DNA from: SZAS-103 sp038226665
Lineage (GTDB): Bacteria > Pseudomonadota > Gammaproteobacteria > Xanthomonadales > Xanthomonadaceae
Assembly (NCBI GenBank): GCA_038226665.1
Contig: JBBRQI010000009.1
Location: 35,004 to 99,003, forward strand
Reading direction: 5' to 3'
DNA: 64,000 bases
The position numbers and the translations under genes are program-made. The notes under the pieces are model-generated. The model saw only the letters and a list, made by a program, of their open reading frames with translations. It ran no database searches and was not told the origin of the DNA. Positions within the stretch are counted from its first letter, which is position 1, and every line of letters begins with the position of its first letter. Below are positions 53,462-62,228 of this stretch, in pieces.

Positions 53462-55082
53462 ACACTACGGCTTGCGGGAGCCGCCGTTCTCGATCACGCC
53501 CGATCCGCGATTCGTCTTCCTGACCGAACGCCACCGCGACGCGCTGGCGCACCTCACGTATGGCGTAGGCCAGGGTGGCGGTAGCGGATTCGTGCAATTG
53601 ACCGGTGAAGTAGGAACCGGAAAAACGACCCTCAGCCGGCTGCTGCTCGAACAGCTTCCTGACAACGCGCGTGTCGCGCTGATCCTGAACCCGCTGCTCT
53701 CGCCCGTGGAGTTGCTGGAGGCGATTGCCGAAGAGTTGCGGTTGGACTTCGATGGCGGACGCGGCAGCCTCAAGGCGCTGGTGGATGCGCTCAACATCTT
53801 CCTGCTGGATGCCTATGCAGCGGGATTGCGGGTCGTGCTGATCATCGATGAGTCGCAGAACCTGTCGGCCGCAGCGCTCGAGCAGGTGCGTCTGTTGACG
53901 AACCTGGAAACGCCGACGCAGAAACTGCTGCAGATCATCCTGCTCGGCCAGCCCGAATTGCGCGACCAACTCGCGCGCCCGGAGTTGCGTCAGCTCGCGC
54001 AGCGGATCACCGCGCGTTACCACCTGGATCCACTCGATGCCGACGAAAGCGAAGCCTATCTGCGGCATCGCTGGGCGGTGGCCGGCGCTGGAAACTTTCC
54101 GTTCACGCGCCCCGCCCTGCGACGTCTGCATCGGCGTGCCGGCGGTGTGCCGCGCTTGCTCAACGTGATCGCCGAACGCGCGCTGCTCGCCGGTTATGCG
54201 CGGGGCGAGACAACGATCAACGAACGCCTGCTCGATGAAGCCGCTGCCGAAGTGCTGGCGCCGCAGCAACGGTCGCAACGCATTCCGCTGATCGCCGGCG
54301 CTATCGTATTCATCGTGCTGGGCGCGTTCGCGTTCTGGCTTTGGCCGCATGCCCGTATCGCGCCGCCGCTTGCGCGCACGCACGTTGCAGCGATCAAGAA
54401 GCCGGTGCTCGCAAAACCGCCAGCGCCCCCGCCTGCCTATGCACTACTCGATGCCTATACACTTTTAGATGCCGATGCATTTGCGCACCGGCTCGCCACG
54501 GACGACGGCAACGCACAGCCCCTGTGGACACAATTGCTGGCGATGTGGAACGTGCAAGCGGGCGTTGCGGCCGCCGCGTCATGTCCGCCCGTTCTCGCCC
54601 CAGGGCTGTTCTGCGCGAGCGGCACTGCGCGGCTGAGCCGGCTCGCGCAATTCGATCGGCCCGCGATCCTCCGGCTGCGCGCGAATGGACACGCGTCGTC
54701 GGCACTGTTGCTCGGATTGGGTTCGACCGAAGCTCTGCTGCAAGTCAATGGTGGCATGTTCCGCGTGCGCCGTGTCGTGATCGAAGAGGCGCTGATCGGG
54801 TACACGGCCATCTGGCGCGGCCCGGATGTTTTGCTGCCACCGCTCAAACGCGACGACACCGGCGCAGGTGTGGAATGGTTGCGCGGTCGCTTGCTGCCGT
54901 CGAGCGCACCGGATGCCCGTGCATCCGCATCTGCGACTTACGATGCCGAACTGGTCGCCGCCGTGCGCGGCGTGCAACGCGACTTCGGCTTGCACAGCGA
55001 CGGCGTGGTCGGGCCGGAAACTTTCCTCGCGCTGATGGCGGCCGATCGCAGCGGTCCGCGCCTGCGCAAGCTGGCGGAGTAA
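53451..55082 (+). CDS. exeA: ExeA-like general secretion pathway ATPase with peptidoglycan-binding domain
   Basis: ExeA/GspA-type protein of 543 residues. ExeA and ExeB place the type II secretion secretin in the peptidoglycan in Aeromonas. The N-terminal AAA+ ATPase shows the opening YLEHYGLREPPFSITPDPRF, Walker A GEVGTGKTT (residues 52-60) and Walker B VVLIIDESQN. A single membrane span lies at ~279-300. The periplasmic part ends in a PG_binding_1 domain with VQRDFGLHSDGVVGPETFLAL. gspB follows 9 bp later. No other type II secretion genes are in the window. Confidence 0.92.
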   Translation: MYLEHYGLREPPFSITPDPRFVFLTERHRDALAHLTYGVGQGGGSGFVQLTGEVGTGKTTLSRLLLEQLPDNARVALILNPLLSPVELLEAIAEELRLDFDGGRGSLKALVDALNIFLLDAYAAGLRVVLIIDESQNLSAAALEQVRLLTNLETPTQKLLQIILLGQPELRDQLARPELRQLAQRITARYHLDPLDADESEAYLRHRWAVAGAGNFPFTRPALRRLHRRAGGVPRLLNVIAERALLAGYARGETTINERLLDEAAAEVLAPQQRSQRIPLIAGAIVFIVLGAFAFWLWPHARIAPPLARTHVAAIKKPVLAKPPAPPPAYALLDAYTLLDADAFAHRLATDDGNAQPLWTQLLAMWNVQAGVAAAASCPPVLAPGLFCASGTARLSRLAQFDRPAILRLRANGHASSALLLGLGSTEALLQVNGGMFRVRRVVIEEALIGYTAIWRGPDVLLPPLKRDDTGAGVEWLRGRLLPSSAPDARASASATYDAELVAAVRGVQRDFGLHSDGVVGPETFLALMAADRSGPRLRKLAE

Positions 55083-55091
55083 GGTCAAGCC

Positions 55092-55883
55092 ATGTCGTTG
55101 ATCCTCGAAGCACTGCGCAAATCCGAAGCCGAACGCCGGCTCGGCCAAGCGCCAGAGTTGCTGGCCACGATGCCGGTGTTGCGCGCACCTGCACGACACG
55201 AACGCTGGCCTGTGTGGATTGCGGGCCTATGCGCTGCCGCCACCGTGCTGGCGCTGGGTTGGTGGTGGATGCAATCAATGCCTGCTGCACGCACCGAAGT
55301 TGCACGCAGCGAACCCGTAGCGAAACGGTCAACGCTGCCTGCACCAACGCCCGATGCGAACACAAACGCCGCGAACAATGCCAAGGACGATGCGTCGCAA
55401 ACTTCCAGCGCCCGCCAGGCAACGCAGTTGCCGGTCATCACGTTGCCGGTGGCGAACGCGCCGCGTCCGACCGCCCCGATCGCCGGGACGCCTGCCGCGA
55501 CACTCGCATCCAAACCCGTCGCCGTCTTGCCGACGCCGATTGCACCAGTGACGGCATCGATCTACGCGATCACACCGAAACTTGCCGCCGAACCGGTTGC
55601 AGCGCCTGCCCCATCCGCGGTGACGGCTCCCGCACCGCCCGTCGACGAACTCGCATTGTTCTCGCTCGCCGACCTGTCCGCCGACGAACGCAATGGCTTG
55701 CCTGCACTCAAGGTCTCCATGCATGTGTATGCCGACGAACCTGCGCAACGCTTCATGATCATCAACGGCCAGCGCGTCGGCGAAGGCGCGCGCATCGCCG
55801 ATGGCGTCACCCTCGTGCGCATCCGCCGTGATGGTGCCGAGATCGATGCGCGTGGTCGGCACCTGCTCTTGCCAAAACCCTGA
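55092..55883 (+). CDS. gspB: General secretion pathway protein B (GspB/ExeB)
   Basis: A 263-residue partner of ExeA. It begins MSLILEALRKSEAERRLGQ, the cytosolic motif of the GspB/ExeB family, followed by one membrane span (WPVWIAGLCAAATVLALGWWW). A long proline/alanine-rich periplasmic linker leads to a small C-terminal domain (LPALKVSMHVYADEPAQRFMI and GEGARIADGVTLVRIRRDG) typical of the GspB C-terminus. Translationally close to exeA. Confidence 0.9.
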   Translation: MSLILEALRKSEAERRLGQAPELLATMPVLRAPARHERWPVWIAGLCAAATVLALGWWWMQSMPAARTEVARSEPVAKRSTLPAPTPDANTNAANNAKDDASQTSSARQATQLPVITLPVANAPRPTAPIAGTPAATLASKPVAVLPTPIAPVTASIYAITPKLAAEPVAAPAPSAVTAPAPPVDELALFSLADLSADERNGLPALKVSMHVYADEPAQRFMIINGQRVGEGARIADGVTLVRIRRDGAEIDARGRHLLLPKP

Positions 55884-55927
55884 TCTGCCGAAAAATGTGA
55901 GCCGCAAATCGTGAGTCGTGTTCGCTG

Positions 55928-56617
55928 ATGTTTTTGCACGTACCGAAACGCAAGAAACTGCCGCCGCCGTGGGCGACACCGCTGCTCGTGGCCGTGACCA
56001 TGGCGACCTTCATGTGGCTGGCATTGCTGCCCGAAGGGCCTGCGTGGCACGACAGCCTAGCGCACTGGGGCGTACTCGGCGGTTCGTTTCCGCTGGAGCC
56101 ACGCGAGTTGCTGCGTGCATTCGCCGATGGCAGCGTGTTGAAACTGTTCACCGCATTGTTCATCCATACCGACTGGACGCATTTGCTCGGCAATTTGTTG
56201 TTCCTGGTGATCTTCGGCTTGCCCGCCGAACGCGCGCTCGGCCCGTGGCGTTTCCTGACGCTATTCCTGATCGGCGGCGCGGTCGCCAATCTCGTTGCCG
56301 TGCTGTTGATGGCCGCGCCCGCGCGCGCGATCGTGGGCGACAGCGGCGCGGTGTCGGCGGCGATCGGCGCCTACCTCGCACTGTTTCCGCGCGCGAAACT
56401 CGGCATCGTCGTGCCGCTGGGGTTATTCCTTGAATTCGTACGCGCACCCGCCTCGTTGCTGATTGGGCTATGGGCACTGCTGCAACTGGTATTCACCTTC
56501 GTCGAGCCCGCGTTCGGCGCGGTCGCATGGTGGGCCCACCTGACCGGCTTCGCGTTCGGCATCGTGTACGCGGTGCTCAGTCGCAATGCGGTCGCACGCA
56601 GGCTGCGCGGCGCCTAG
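55928..56617 (+). CDS. Rhomboid-family intramembrane serine protease
   Basis: A 229-residue membrane protein with about six spans. The catalytic serine is Ser139 in GDSGAVSA (GxSGxxxA), and the catalytic histidine His204 lies in WAHLTGFAFG. The N-terminal HTDWTHLLGNLLFL segment is the family's conserved loop. It cleaves membrane-embedded helices; the substrate is unknown. It follows gspB by 44 bp. Confidence 0.92.
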   Translation: MFLHVPKRKKLPPPWATPLLVAVTMATFMWLALLPEGPAWHDSLAHWGVLGGSFPLEPRELLRAFADGSVLKLFTALFIHTDWTHLLGNLLFLVIFGLPAERALGPWRFLTLFLIGGAVANLVAVLLMAAPARAIVGDSGAVSAAIGAYLALFPRAKLGIVVPLGLFLEFVRAPASLLIGLWALLQLVFTFVEPAFGAVAWWAHLTGFAFGIVYAVLSRNAVARRLRGA

Positions 56618-56638
56618 GGCGTTGCGTACACTGTGCGC

Positions 56639-56977
56639 ATGCCTAACCGCAAACTCTACAAAGTGACGTTCCTCAGCGCGGGCCGCATCTACGAGCTGTA
56701 TGCGCGGCGCGTGGCGAGCAGCGAGTTGTGGGGATTCACCGAGATTTCCGAGATCGCGTTCGACGTCAACGAAGGCGTGGTGGTCGATCCGACCGAGGAG
56801 CGCCTGCGCGATGAATTCGGCGCGACGAAAAAGTTGCACCTGCCGATGCAGAGTATTTTGCGCATCGAGGAAGTCGAACGACGCGGCGCGTTGCGCATCC
56901 GCGATGCGGCGAGCGGCGAAACCGTGGGGATGCATGACGTAGTGAAACACTTCCCGCTGCCGGCGAAACCGCGGTGA
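56639..56977 (+). CDS. DUF1820 family protein
   Basis: A 112-residue protein beginning MPNRKLYKVTFLSAGRIYEL with FGATKKLHLPMQSILRIEEVE in the middle, matching the DUF1820 family of gammaproteobacteria. No membrane segment or catalytic motif is seen, and the function is unknown. It follows the rhomboid gene by 21 bp and may be cotranscribed. It ends 7 bp before the convergent ctpA stop. Confidence 0.85.
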   Translation: MPNRKLYKVTFLSAGRIYELYARRVASSELWGFTEISEIAFDVNEGVVVDPTEERLRDEFGATKKLHLPMQSILRIEEVERRGALRIRDAASGETVGMHDVVKHFPLPAKPR

Positions 56978-56984
56978 ACCTGCA

Positions 56985-58430
56985 TCAGTGCGTCGTTGCC
57001 GGCGAAACCGTAGTCGCTGGTTGGTTCGCCGGCGTCGCCACCAACGGCATCGTCTTGAGCACTTTCAGCGCCTCATGGATCGCGTAGTCGTCGGCGAACA
57101 CCACCGCATCGCCGCCTTCGTCGTTGTCGCTGCCATCGCCTTCCGCGAGATGTCCGGGCAAGTCGCGTTCGAGCGTGTTGTCGCTGGCCGGCGCATTTTT
57201 CTGGTTCGTTGGAGTCGGTTTCAGCACGACATCGGGGCGGATGCCGCGCGCCTGGATGGATTTCCCGCTCGGCGTAAAATAGCGCGCGGTGGTGAGCTTG
57301 ATCGAATCGCCATTGTCGAGCGGCAACACGGTCTGCACCGAACCCTTGCCGAATGTACGGCTGCCGACGACGAGCGCGCGCCTGTGGTCCTGCAAAGCTC
57401 CGGTCAGCACTTCCGATGCGCTCGCGGTGCCGCCATCGACGAGCACCACGATCGGCGCGCCGTTCAACACATCGCCCGGACTCGCATTGAAGATCGCGTT
57501 CGAATAACTCAATCGTCCTTTGGTGGAAACGATGACACCGTCGTCGAGGAACGCATCGGCGGCTTCGACCGCCGCGTTGAGCAGCCCGCCGGGGTTGCTG
57601 CGCAAGTCGAGGACGATGCCGCTTAATGGGCCGCGGTTGAGCTTGACCAGCTCGGCGACGTGCGTGGTCATGTCGGTCGCGGTATCGACCTGGAACGTGC
57701 TCAACCGCACATAGCCGTAACCCGGTTCGAGCAGGCGTGCGCGCACGCTCTGGATACGGATGGTGTCGCGCTTGACGGTGACGATCACCGGCGCATCGGC
57801 ACCGTCGTGCACGACGCTGAGCTTGACCTCGCTGCCGGGCGGCCCGCGCAGGCTGATGCTCGCGCTATCGGCGTTGTCGGCGTCGATGGGCTTGCCGTCG
57901 ATCGCGACGATCACGTCGCCAGCCTTGATGCCGGCGCGCGTGGCCGGCGTATCGTCGATCGGCGACACCACGCGCAGGCTGCGATCTGGCAATTGCATGA
58001 CTTCGACGCCGATGCCTGCGTACGCGCCGTTGGAATCCTCGTCGAGTTGCTGCGATTCCTCCTTGTCCAGGTACGCGCTGTGCGGATCGAGGCCGGTGAG
58101 CAACCCGCGCACCGACGACTGCATCAGTTTGCGATCGCTGACCTTGTCGACGTAAGCCTCCTTGACCGCGCGATACACCGCGACGTAGCGCTGGATTTCA
58201 TCGAGCGGCACGTTGCCTTCACGATCGGCGAGTCCCGCCTTTGTGGCAGCGGCTTTGGCTCTTGCGATCTCGTCTGGAGTCGCATCGATTGCCGCAGGCT
58301 GGCTTGTCGGCGGTGCGGGCGCACCGGCAGTTTGCGCGGCAATGGGTCGTGCGGGCGCAGCGTCCTGCGCGTGCGCGAACGGCGTTGCCAGCAGGCAGGT
58401 CAATAACAGCGAGCACATGGCGGATTTCAT
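56985..58430 (-). CDS. ctpA: S41-family C-terminal processing peptidase
   Basis: Periplasmic tail-specific protease of 481 residues. A signal peptide (ending PFAHAQDAA) is followed by a linker, a PDZ domain (YAGIGVEVMQLPD, GIKAGDVIVAIDGKPI) and the S41 catalytic core with the serine in DGGTASASEVLTGAL and the lysine in GSRTFGKGSVQTV. It usually trims penicillin-binding proteins or murein hydrolases. It is downstream of envC, as often in Xanthomonadales. The ATG at 58430 gives the signal peptide; the longer upstream frame does not. Confidence 0.93.
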   Translation of the reverse strand: MKSAMCSLLLTCLLATPFAHAQDAAPARPIAAQTAGAPAPPTSQPAAIDATPDEIARAKAAATKAGLADREGNVPLDEIQRYVAVYRAVKEAYVDKVSDRKLMQSSVRGLLTGLDPHSAYLDKEESQQLDEDSNGAYAGIGVEVMQLPDRSLRVVSPIDDTPATRAGIKAGDVIVAIDGKPIDADNADSASISLRGPPGSEVKLSVVHDGADAPVIVTVKRDTIRIQSVRARLLEPGYGYVRLSTFQVDTATDMTTHVAELVKLNRGPLSGIVLDLRSNPGGLLNAAVEAADAFLDDGVIVSTKGRLSYSNAIFNASPGDVLNGAPIVVLVDGGTASASEVLTGALQDHRRALVVGSRTFGKGSVQTVLPLDNGDSIKLTTARYFTPSGKSIQARGIRPDVVLKPTPTNQKNAPASDNTLERDLPGHLAEGDGSDNDEGGDAVVFADDYAIHEALKVLKTMPLVATPANQPATTVSPATTH

Positions 58431-58479
58431 CGGCGCATCATCGCATTGCTCGCGGGGGAATCCATCGGGGCAAGCGCAT

Positions 58480-59763
58480 TCAGCGTCGACGCAACCATGC
58501 GCGCGGATCGACAGCTTTGCCGCCTTGGCGGATTTCGAAATACAACGCGTTGCGGCCCTGTCCGCCGGAACTGCCGACAGTACTGACCGCTTCGTCCGCA
58601 TGCACGCTGTCCCCCGCATTCTTCAGCAGCGCGTCGTTATTCGCGTACAGACTCATGGTGCCGTTGCCATGATCGACAATCACGATCAGTCCGTAACCTT
58701 TGAGCCAGTTCGCGAATGCCACGCGTCCGTCGGCGACCGCGTGCACTTCGGCGCCTGCGCTGCCAGAGATCAACAGGCCTTGGCTCGCACCGCCGTAGCC
58801 AGTGATGACATTGCCTTCGAGCGGCCACGGGAAATGCCCGCCCGGGCCGGCGAACGGGGTGATGACCTGCGGCGCGATCGATGGCAGCGCAATGTTGTGG
58901 TGCACGCCGTTCGCGACGACGACATGCGGAGGAGGCGGTGGCGGCGGTGGCGGAGTACGCGCCATCACGACCGCGAGTTTCTTGACGAGGTCTTCGAGTG
59001 CGCCCGCATTGCGGCCGAGTGCGTTCATGTGTTCGGCGCTGTCGTGGTAACGCGCTTCGAGGTCGGTCACGAGCTTGCCGCGTTCGCCGCGCTGCGCCTG
59101 CACGGTGGCGAGTCGCGCGAGTTGTTCCTGATGGGATGCCGCGAGCGCGGAGCGTTGCGCATCGACCTGTTTCGATACATCGGCGAGCGTGCGCAATTGT
59201 TCGGTCAGGTCGTGGATGCGACGCATCCGATCCTGTTCGAAATAACGGTGATAGGCGATTGCGCGGCCGAGATCGACGACGCGATCCTGCGCAAGCAGCA
59301 ATTTGAGTTGCTCGTTATTGCCCAACGCATACGCTGAACGCATCAGCGCGGCGAGTGCGGTGCGTTGTCCGGACAATTTCCCGCGCAACGCGGACTGCTG
59401 GATCTCGAGCTGGGTGAGTTTCGCTTGCTGCGCGGCAATCGCGGCTTCGGTGTCGTGCAGCGAATGCGTCGCCTGGCCGACGTTGTTGTCCGCTGCACGC
59501 AACGCCTTGCTCGCGTCGCTGCGTTCGCCTTCGAGTTCACGCTGCTGCGCGGCCAACGCGTCGAGTTGCGCGCGCAGGTCGTGCAGCTTGCCTTCGGCGT
59601 CGGCTTTCTTCTCGGTGGCTTCGGCCTTGTCTTGCGCAAAAGCCTTGCTCGCGGGTGTTTCCGGTTTGGGCGCTTCCGTTTTATTTAGCGGCGCGGCGCA
59701 CGCGACGGAGGACGCGAACAGCATCGTGAACACGATCGCCGACACGGACAGAGGATGCTTCAC
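58480..59763 (-). CDS. envC: Murein hydrolase activator EnvC
   Basis: A 427-residue periplasmic protein that switches on cell-division amidases. After a signal peptide comes a long coiled-coil region (residues ~45-265), a polyproline stretch, then a C-terminal LytM/M23 domain (~325-427). The metal-binding residues of true M23 peptidases are missing: the usual HxxxD is replaced around LLISGSAGAEV, and HxH by YFEIR, as in the non-catalytic EnvC regulator. The start is a GTG overlapping the gpmI stop (GTGA), so the two are translationally coupled. Confidence 0.9.
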   Translation of the reverse strand: MKHPLSVSAIVFTMLFASSVACAAPLNKTEAPKPETPASKAFAQDKAEATEKKADAEGKLHDLRAQLDALAAQQRELEGERSDASKALRAADNNVGQATHSLHDTEAAIAAQQAKLTQLEIQQSALRGKLSGQRTALAALMRSAYALGNNEQLKLLLAQDRVVDLGRAIAYHRYFEQDRMRRIHDLTEQLRTLADVSKQVDAQRSALAASHQEQLARLATVQAQRGERGKLVTDLEARYHDSAEHMNALGRNAGALEDLVKKLAVVMARTPPPPPPPPPHVVVANGVHHNIALPSIAPQVITPFAGPGGHFPWPLEGNVITGYGGASQGLLISGSAGAEVHAVADGRVAFANWLKGYGLIVIVDHGNGTMSLYANNDALLKNAGDSVHADEAVSTVGSSGGQGRNALYFEIRQGGKAVDPRAWLRRR

Positions 59764-61325
59764 TCGAAATGCACCAGCGTATGCCCGGTCATCGCCAAGG
59801 GCTGCGACAAGCCGAGTAATTGCAGCAAGGTCGGCGCAAGATCGCGCAACGATCCGCCATCGCGCATGGCCGCGCGACGACCGAGATAAACGCATGGCAC
59901 CGGGCCGACCGTATGCGCGGTGTGCGGCTGGCCGGTGACCGGATCGCGCATCATTTCAAGATTGCCGTGGTCGGCAGTCATGATCATTTCGCCGCCGACG
60001 TCTTCGAGCGCCTGGCGCACCGCACCGATCGCGACGTCCACCGCCTCGGCCGCCTTGATCGCCGCGTCCAGCATGCCGGTGTGTCCGAGCATGTCGGGGT
60101 TGGCGATATTGCACACGATCGCATCGAAGCGTTGCGAGCGGATCGCCTCGCAGAGTTTTGCAGTCAACTCCGGACAACTCATCTGCGGCTGCAGGTCGTA
60201 GGTCGCGACTTTCGGCGATGGAATCAGGATGCGCTCTTCGCCCGCGACCGGCGGTTCGACTCCGCCGTTGAAGAAGAATGTCACATGCGCGTATTTCTCG
60301 GTTTCGGCGATGCGCAGCTGCGTCATGCCGTGCGCGGCGAGCACGTCGCCGAAGGTGTCGCGCAATGCGTCGGGCGCATAGGCGACATGCGCGGACAAGG
60401 TCGCGTCGTATTCGGTCAGGCACACGAAACGCGCGAGCCGGATGTGTCTCGGTCGCGCGAAACCACCGAAGTCGTCACGCACGAAAGCGGAGGTGATTTC
60501 GCGTGCACGGTCGGCGCGGAAATTCATGAAGATGATCGCGTCGCCATCGCGCATCGGTGTTACAGCATCGCTCGAAGCGATAGCCGTCGGTTGCACGAAT
60601 TCGTCATTCTCGCCACGCGCGTACGCAGCCTCGAGTGCGGCTAGCGCATCGGGAGCGGCGAATACGCCCCGACCTTCGGTGATCGCGCTATACGCTCTTT
60701 CGACGCGATCCCAGCGCTGGTCGCGATCCATCGCGAAGTAGCGCCCACTGACGCTGGCGATCTGTGCGTTGCCGGCTTGCGCGCACACATCTTCGAGCTT
60801 GCGCAGGCTTGCTACGGCCGAACGCGGCGGCGTATCGCGGCCATCGAGGAATGCATGCACGGCGACGTGTTGCACGCCACGCCGCTTCGCGAGTTCAAGC
60901 ATCGCGAAGATGTGCTGCTCGTGGCTGTGGACGCCGCCCGGCGAGAGCAAGCCCAGCACATGCAGCGTGCCGCCATTGCCTTTCACCGCATCGCAGGTCG
61001 CGCGCAATTCGGCGTTGTCGAAGAAGGAGCCGTCCTCGATCGCCGCATCGATGCGCGTGAGATCCTGATAAACGATGCGGCCGGCACCGATGTTCATGTG
61101 GCCGACTTCGGAATTGCCCATCTGCCCTTCGGGCAGGCCGACGAATTTTCCCTCGGTGTGCACCAGGGTGTGCGGGCAATCGGCAAGCAAACGCCGCCAG
61201 TTCGGCAGGTCCGCCTGCGCGATCGCGTTGTCCGCCTGATCGTCGCCGGCACGTTCCTCGCGATGGCCCCAGCCATCAAGGATCAGCAACAGTACGGGCT
61301 TTGGGCGATGACTTTCGACACTCAC
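59760..61325 (-). CDS. gpmI: 2,3-bisphosphoglycerate-independent phosphoglycerate mutase
   Basis: Interconverts 2- and 3-phosphoglycerate in glycolysis, using two manganese ions and a phosphoserine. The 521-residue protein shows PVLLLILDGWGHREE, the catalytic Ser72 in GQMGNSEVGHMNIGAGR, HAFLDGRDTPPRSA and the late metal site MTADHGNLEMMRDP. Translation starts at a GTG (61325). gpmI upstream of envC is also the E. coli order, here with ctpA added. Confidence 0.94.
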   Translation of the reverse strand: MSVESHRPKPVLLLILDGWGHREERAGDDQADNAIAQADLPNWRRLLADCPHTLVHTEGKFVGLPEGQMGNSEVGHMNIGAGRIVYQDLTRIDAAIEDGSFFDNAELRATCDAVKGNGGTLHVLGLLSPGGVHSHEQHIFAMLELAKRRGVQHVAVHAFLDGRDTPPRSAVASLRKLEDVCAQAGNAQIASVSGRYFAMDRDQRWDRVERAYSAITEGRGVFAAPDALAALEAAYARGENDEFVQPTAIASSDAVTPMRDGDAIIFMNFRADRAREITSAFVRDDFGGFARPRHIRLARFVCLTEYDATLSAHVAYAPDALRDTFGDVLAAHGMTQLRIAETEKYAHVTFFFNGGVEPPVAGEERILIPSPKVATYDLQPQMSCPELTAKLCEAIRSQRFDAIVCNIANPDMLGHTGMLDAAIKAAEAVDVAIGAVRQALEDVGGEMIMTADHGNLEMMRDPVTGQPHTAHTVGPVPCVYLGRRAAMRDGGSLRDLAPTLLQLLGLSQPLAMTGHTLVHFE

Positions 61326-61453
61326 GGTTGGCTCTCTGGCGGCGCAGGATGGTTTCGGGCCTAGTGTAACGGAGCGCGCTTGAACGCTCTGCGCCACGGC
61401 CGCATCGAAGTCTCGTGATGCACCTGCCGCAACGAACCAGACAAGGATCCAAC

Positions 61454-62104
61454 ATGCGTACCGTACTTCCGTTGACCGCAATCACCCTCGGTTTGCTGTT
61501 CGTGGTCGGCTGCGCCGAAGGCGGCAATGGCCTCGACAAGGTCAATGGGAGCGTTGCCGTGCAGGCCGGCGCGCACGTGGGCAACGCGAGCACGGTGAAC
61601 GGCGGGATCGATATCGGCCATGATGCAGTCGTGGCCGGCGCGGAAACCGTCAACGGCGGAATCGACCTTGGGCCGCACGCGCATGCGAACTCGCTGGAGA
61701 CCGTCAATGGCGGCATCCAGATCGAAGCGGCGGCGGACGTCGCGCACACGGCGACCACGGTTAACGGCGAACTGCAGCTTGCGGCCGGCAGCCACGTCGG
61801 CGGCAAACTCGAGAACGTCAATGGCGTCATCAGCCTCGAGCACGCGAATGTCGATGGCGGGATCCAAACCACCAATGGCGATGTCACCATCGGCGCGGGC
61901 TCGATCGTGCACGGCGGCCTGCATGTCGCGAAGTCCAGCGGTTTCTGGAACCACACATCGCACAAGCCGCGCATCGTGATCGGCCCCGACGCGGTGGTTG
62001 ATGGCGAGCTGGTGTTCGATCGTGAGGTGGATCTGCAGGTTGCGTCGAGCGCGAAGATCGGCAAGGTCACCGGCGCGACCGCGCAGCCTTACACCGGGCA
62101 ATAA
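61454..62104 (+). CDS. Lipoprotein with seven VNG repeats, predicted beta-helix
   Basis: A 216-residue exported protein with a lipoprotein signal (MRTVLPLTAITLGLLFVVGC, Cys20). The body is made of about seven 18-19-residue units that begin TVNGG, KVNGS, NVNGV or TTNGD and alternate hydrophobic residues, for example TVNGGIDIGHDAVVAGAE. Such spacing is typical of right-handed beta-helix or bactofilin-like (polymer-forming cytoskeletal) folds. The C-terminal part (VIGPDAVVDGELVFDREVD) continues the same rhythm. Function unknown; a scaffold at the outer membrane is a guess. It is divergent from gpmI. Confidence 0.8.
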   Translation: MRTVLPLTAITLGLLFVVGCAEGGNGLDKVNGSVAVQAGAHVGNASTVNGGIDIGHDAVVAGAETVNGGIDLGPHAHANSLETVNGGIQIEAAADVAHTATTVNGELQLAAGSHVGGKLENVNGVISLEHANVDGGIQTTNGDVTIGAGSIVHGGLHVAKSSGFWNHTSHKPRIVIGPDAVVDGELVFDREVDLQVASSAKIGKVTGATAQPYTGQ

Positions 62105-62228
62105 CCCAGCCTCGTTTGTTGCACGAGGCATGGGCGGCGCGGCTCTCAATCGCTGAGACATCCATCGGGGAAACTGGTTGCGTGCGCCTTCCAGCGGCGC
62201 GATCCTGTCTTCCCGTTGGATCCGTGCC

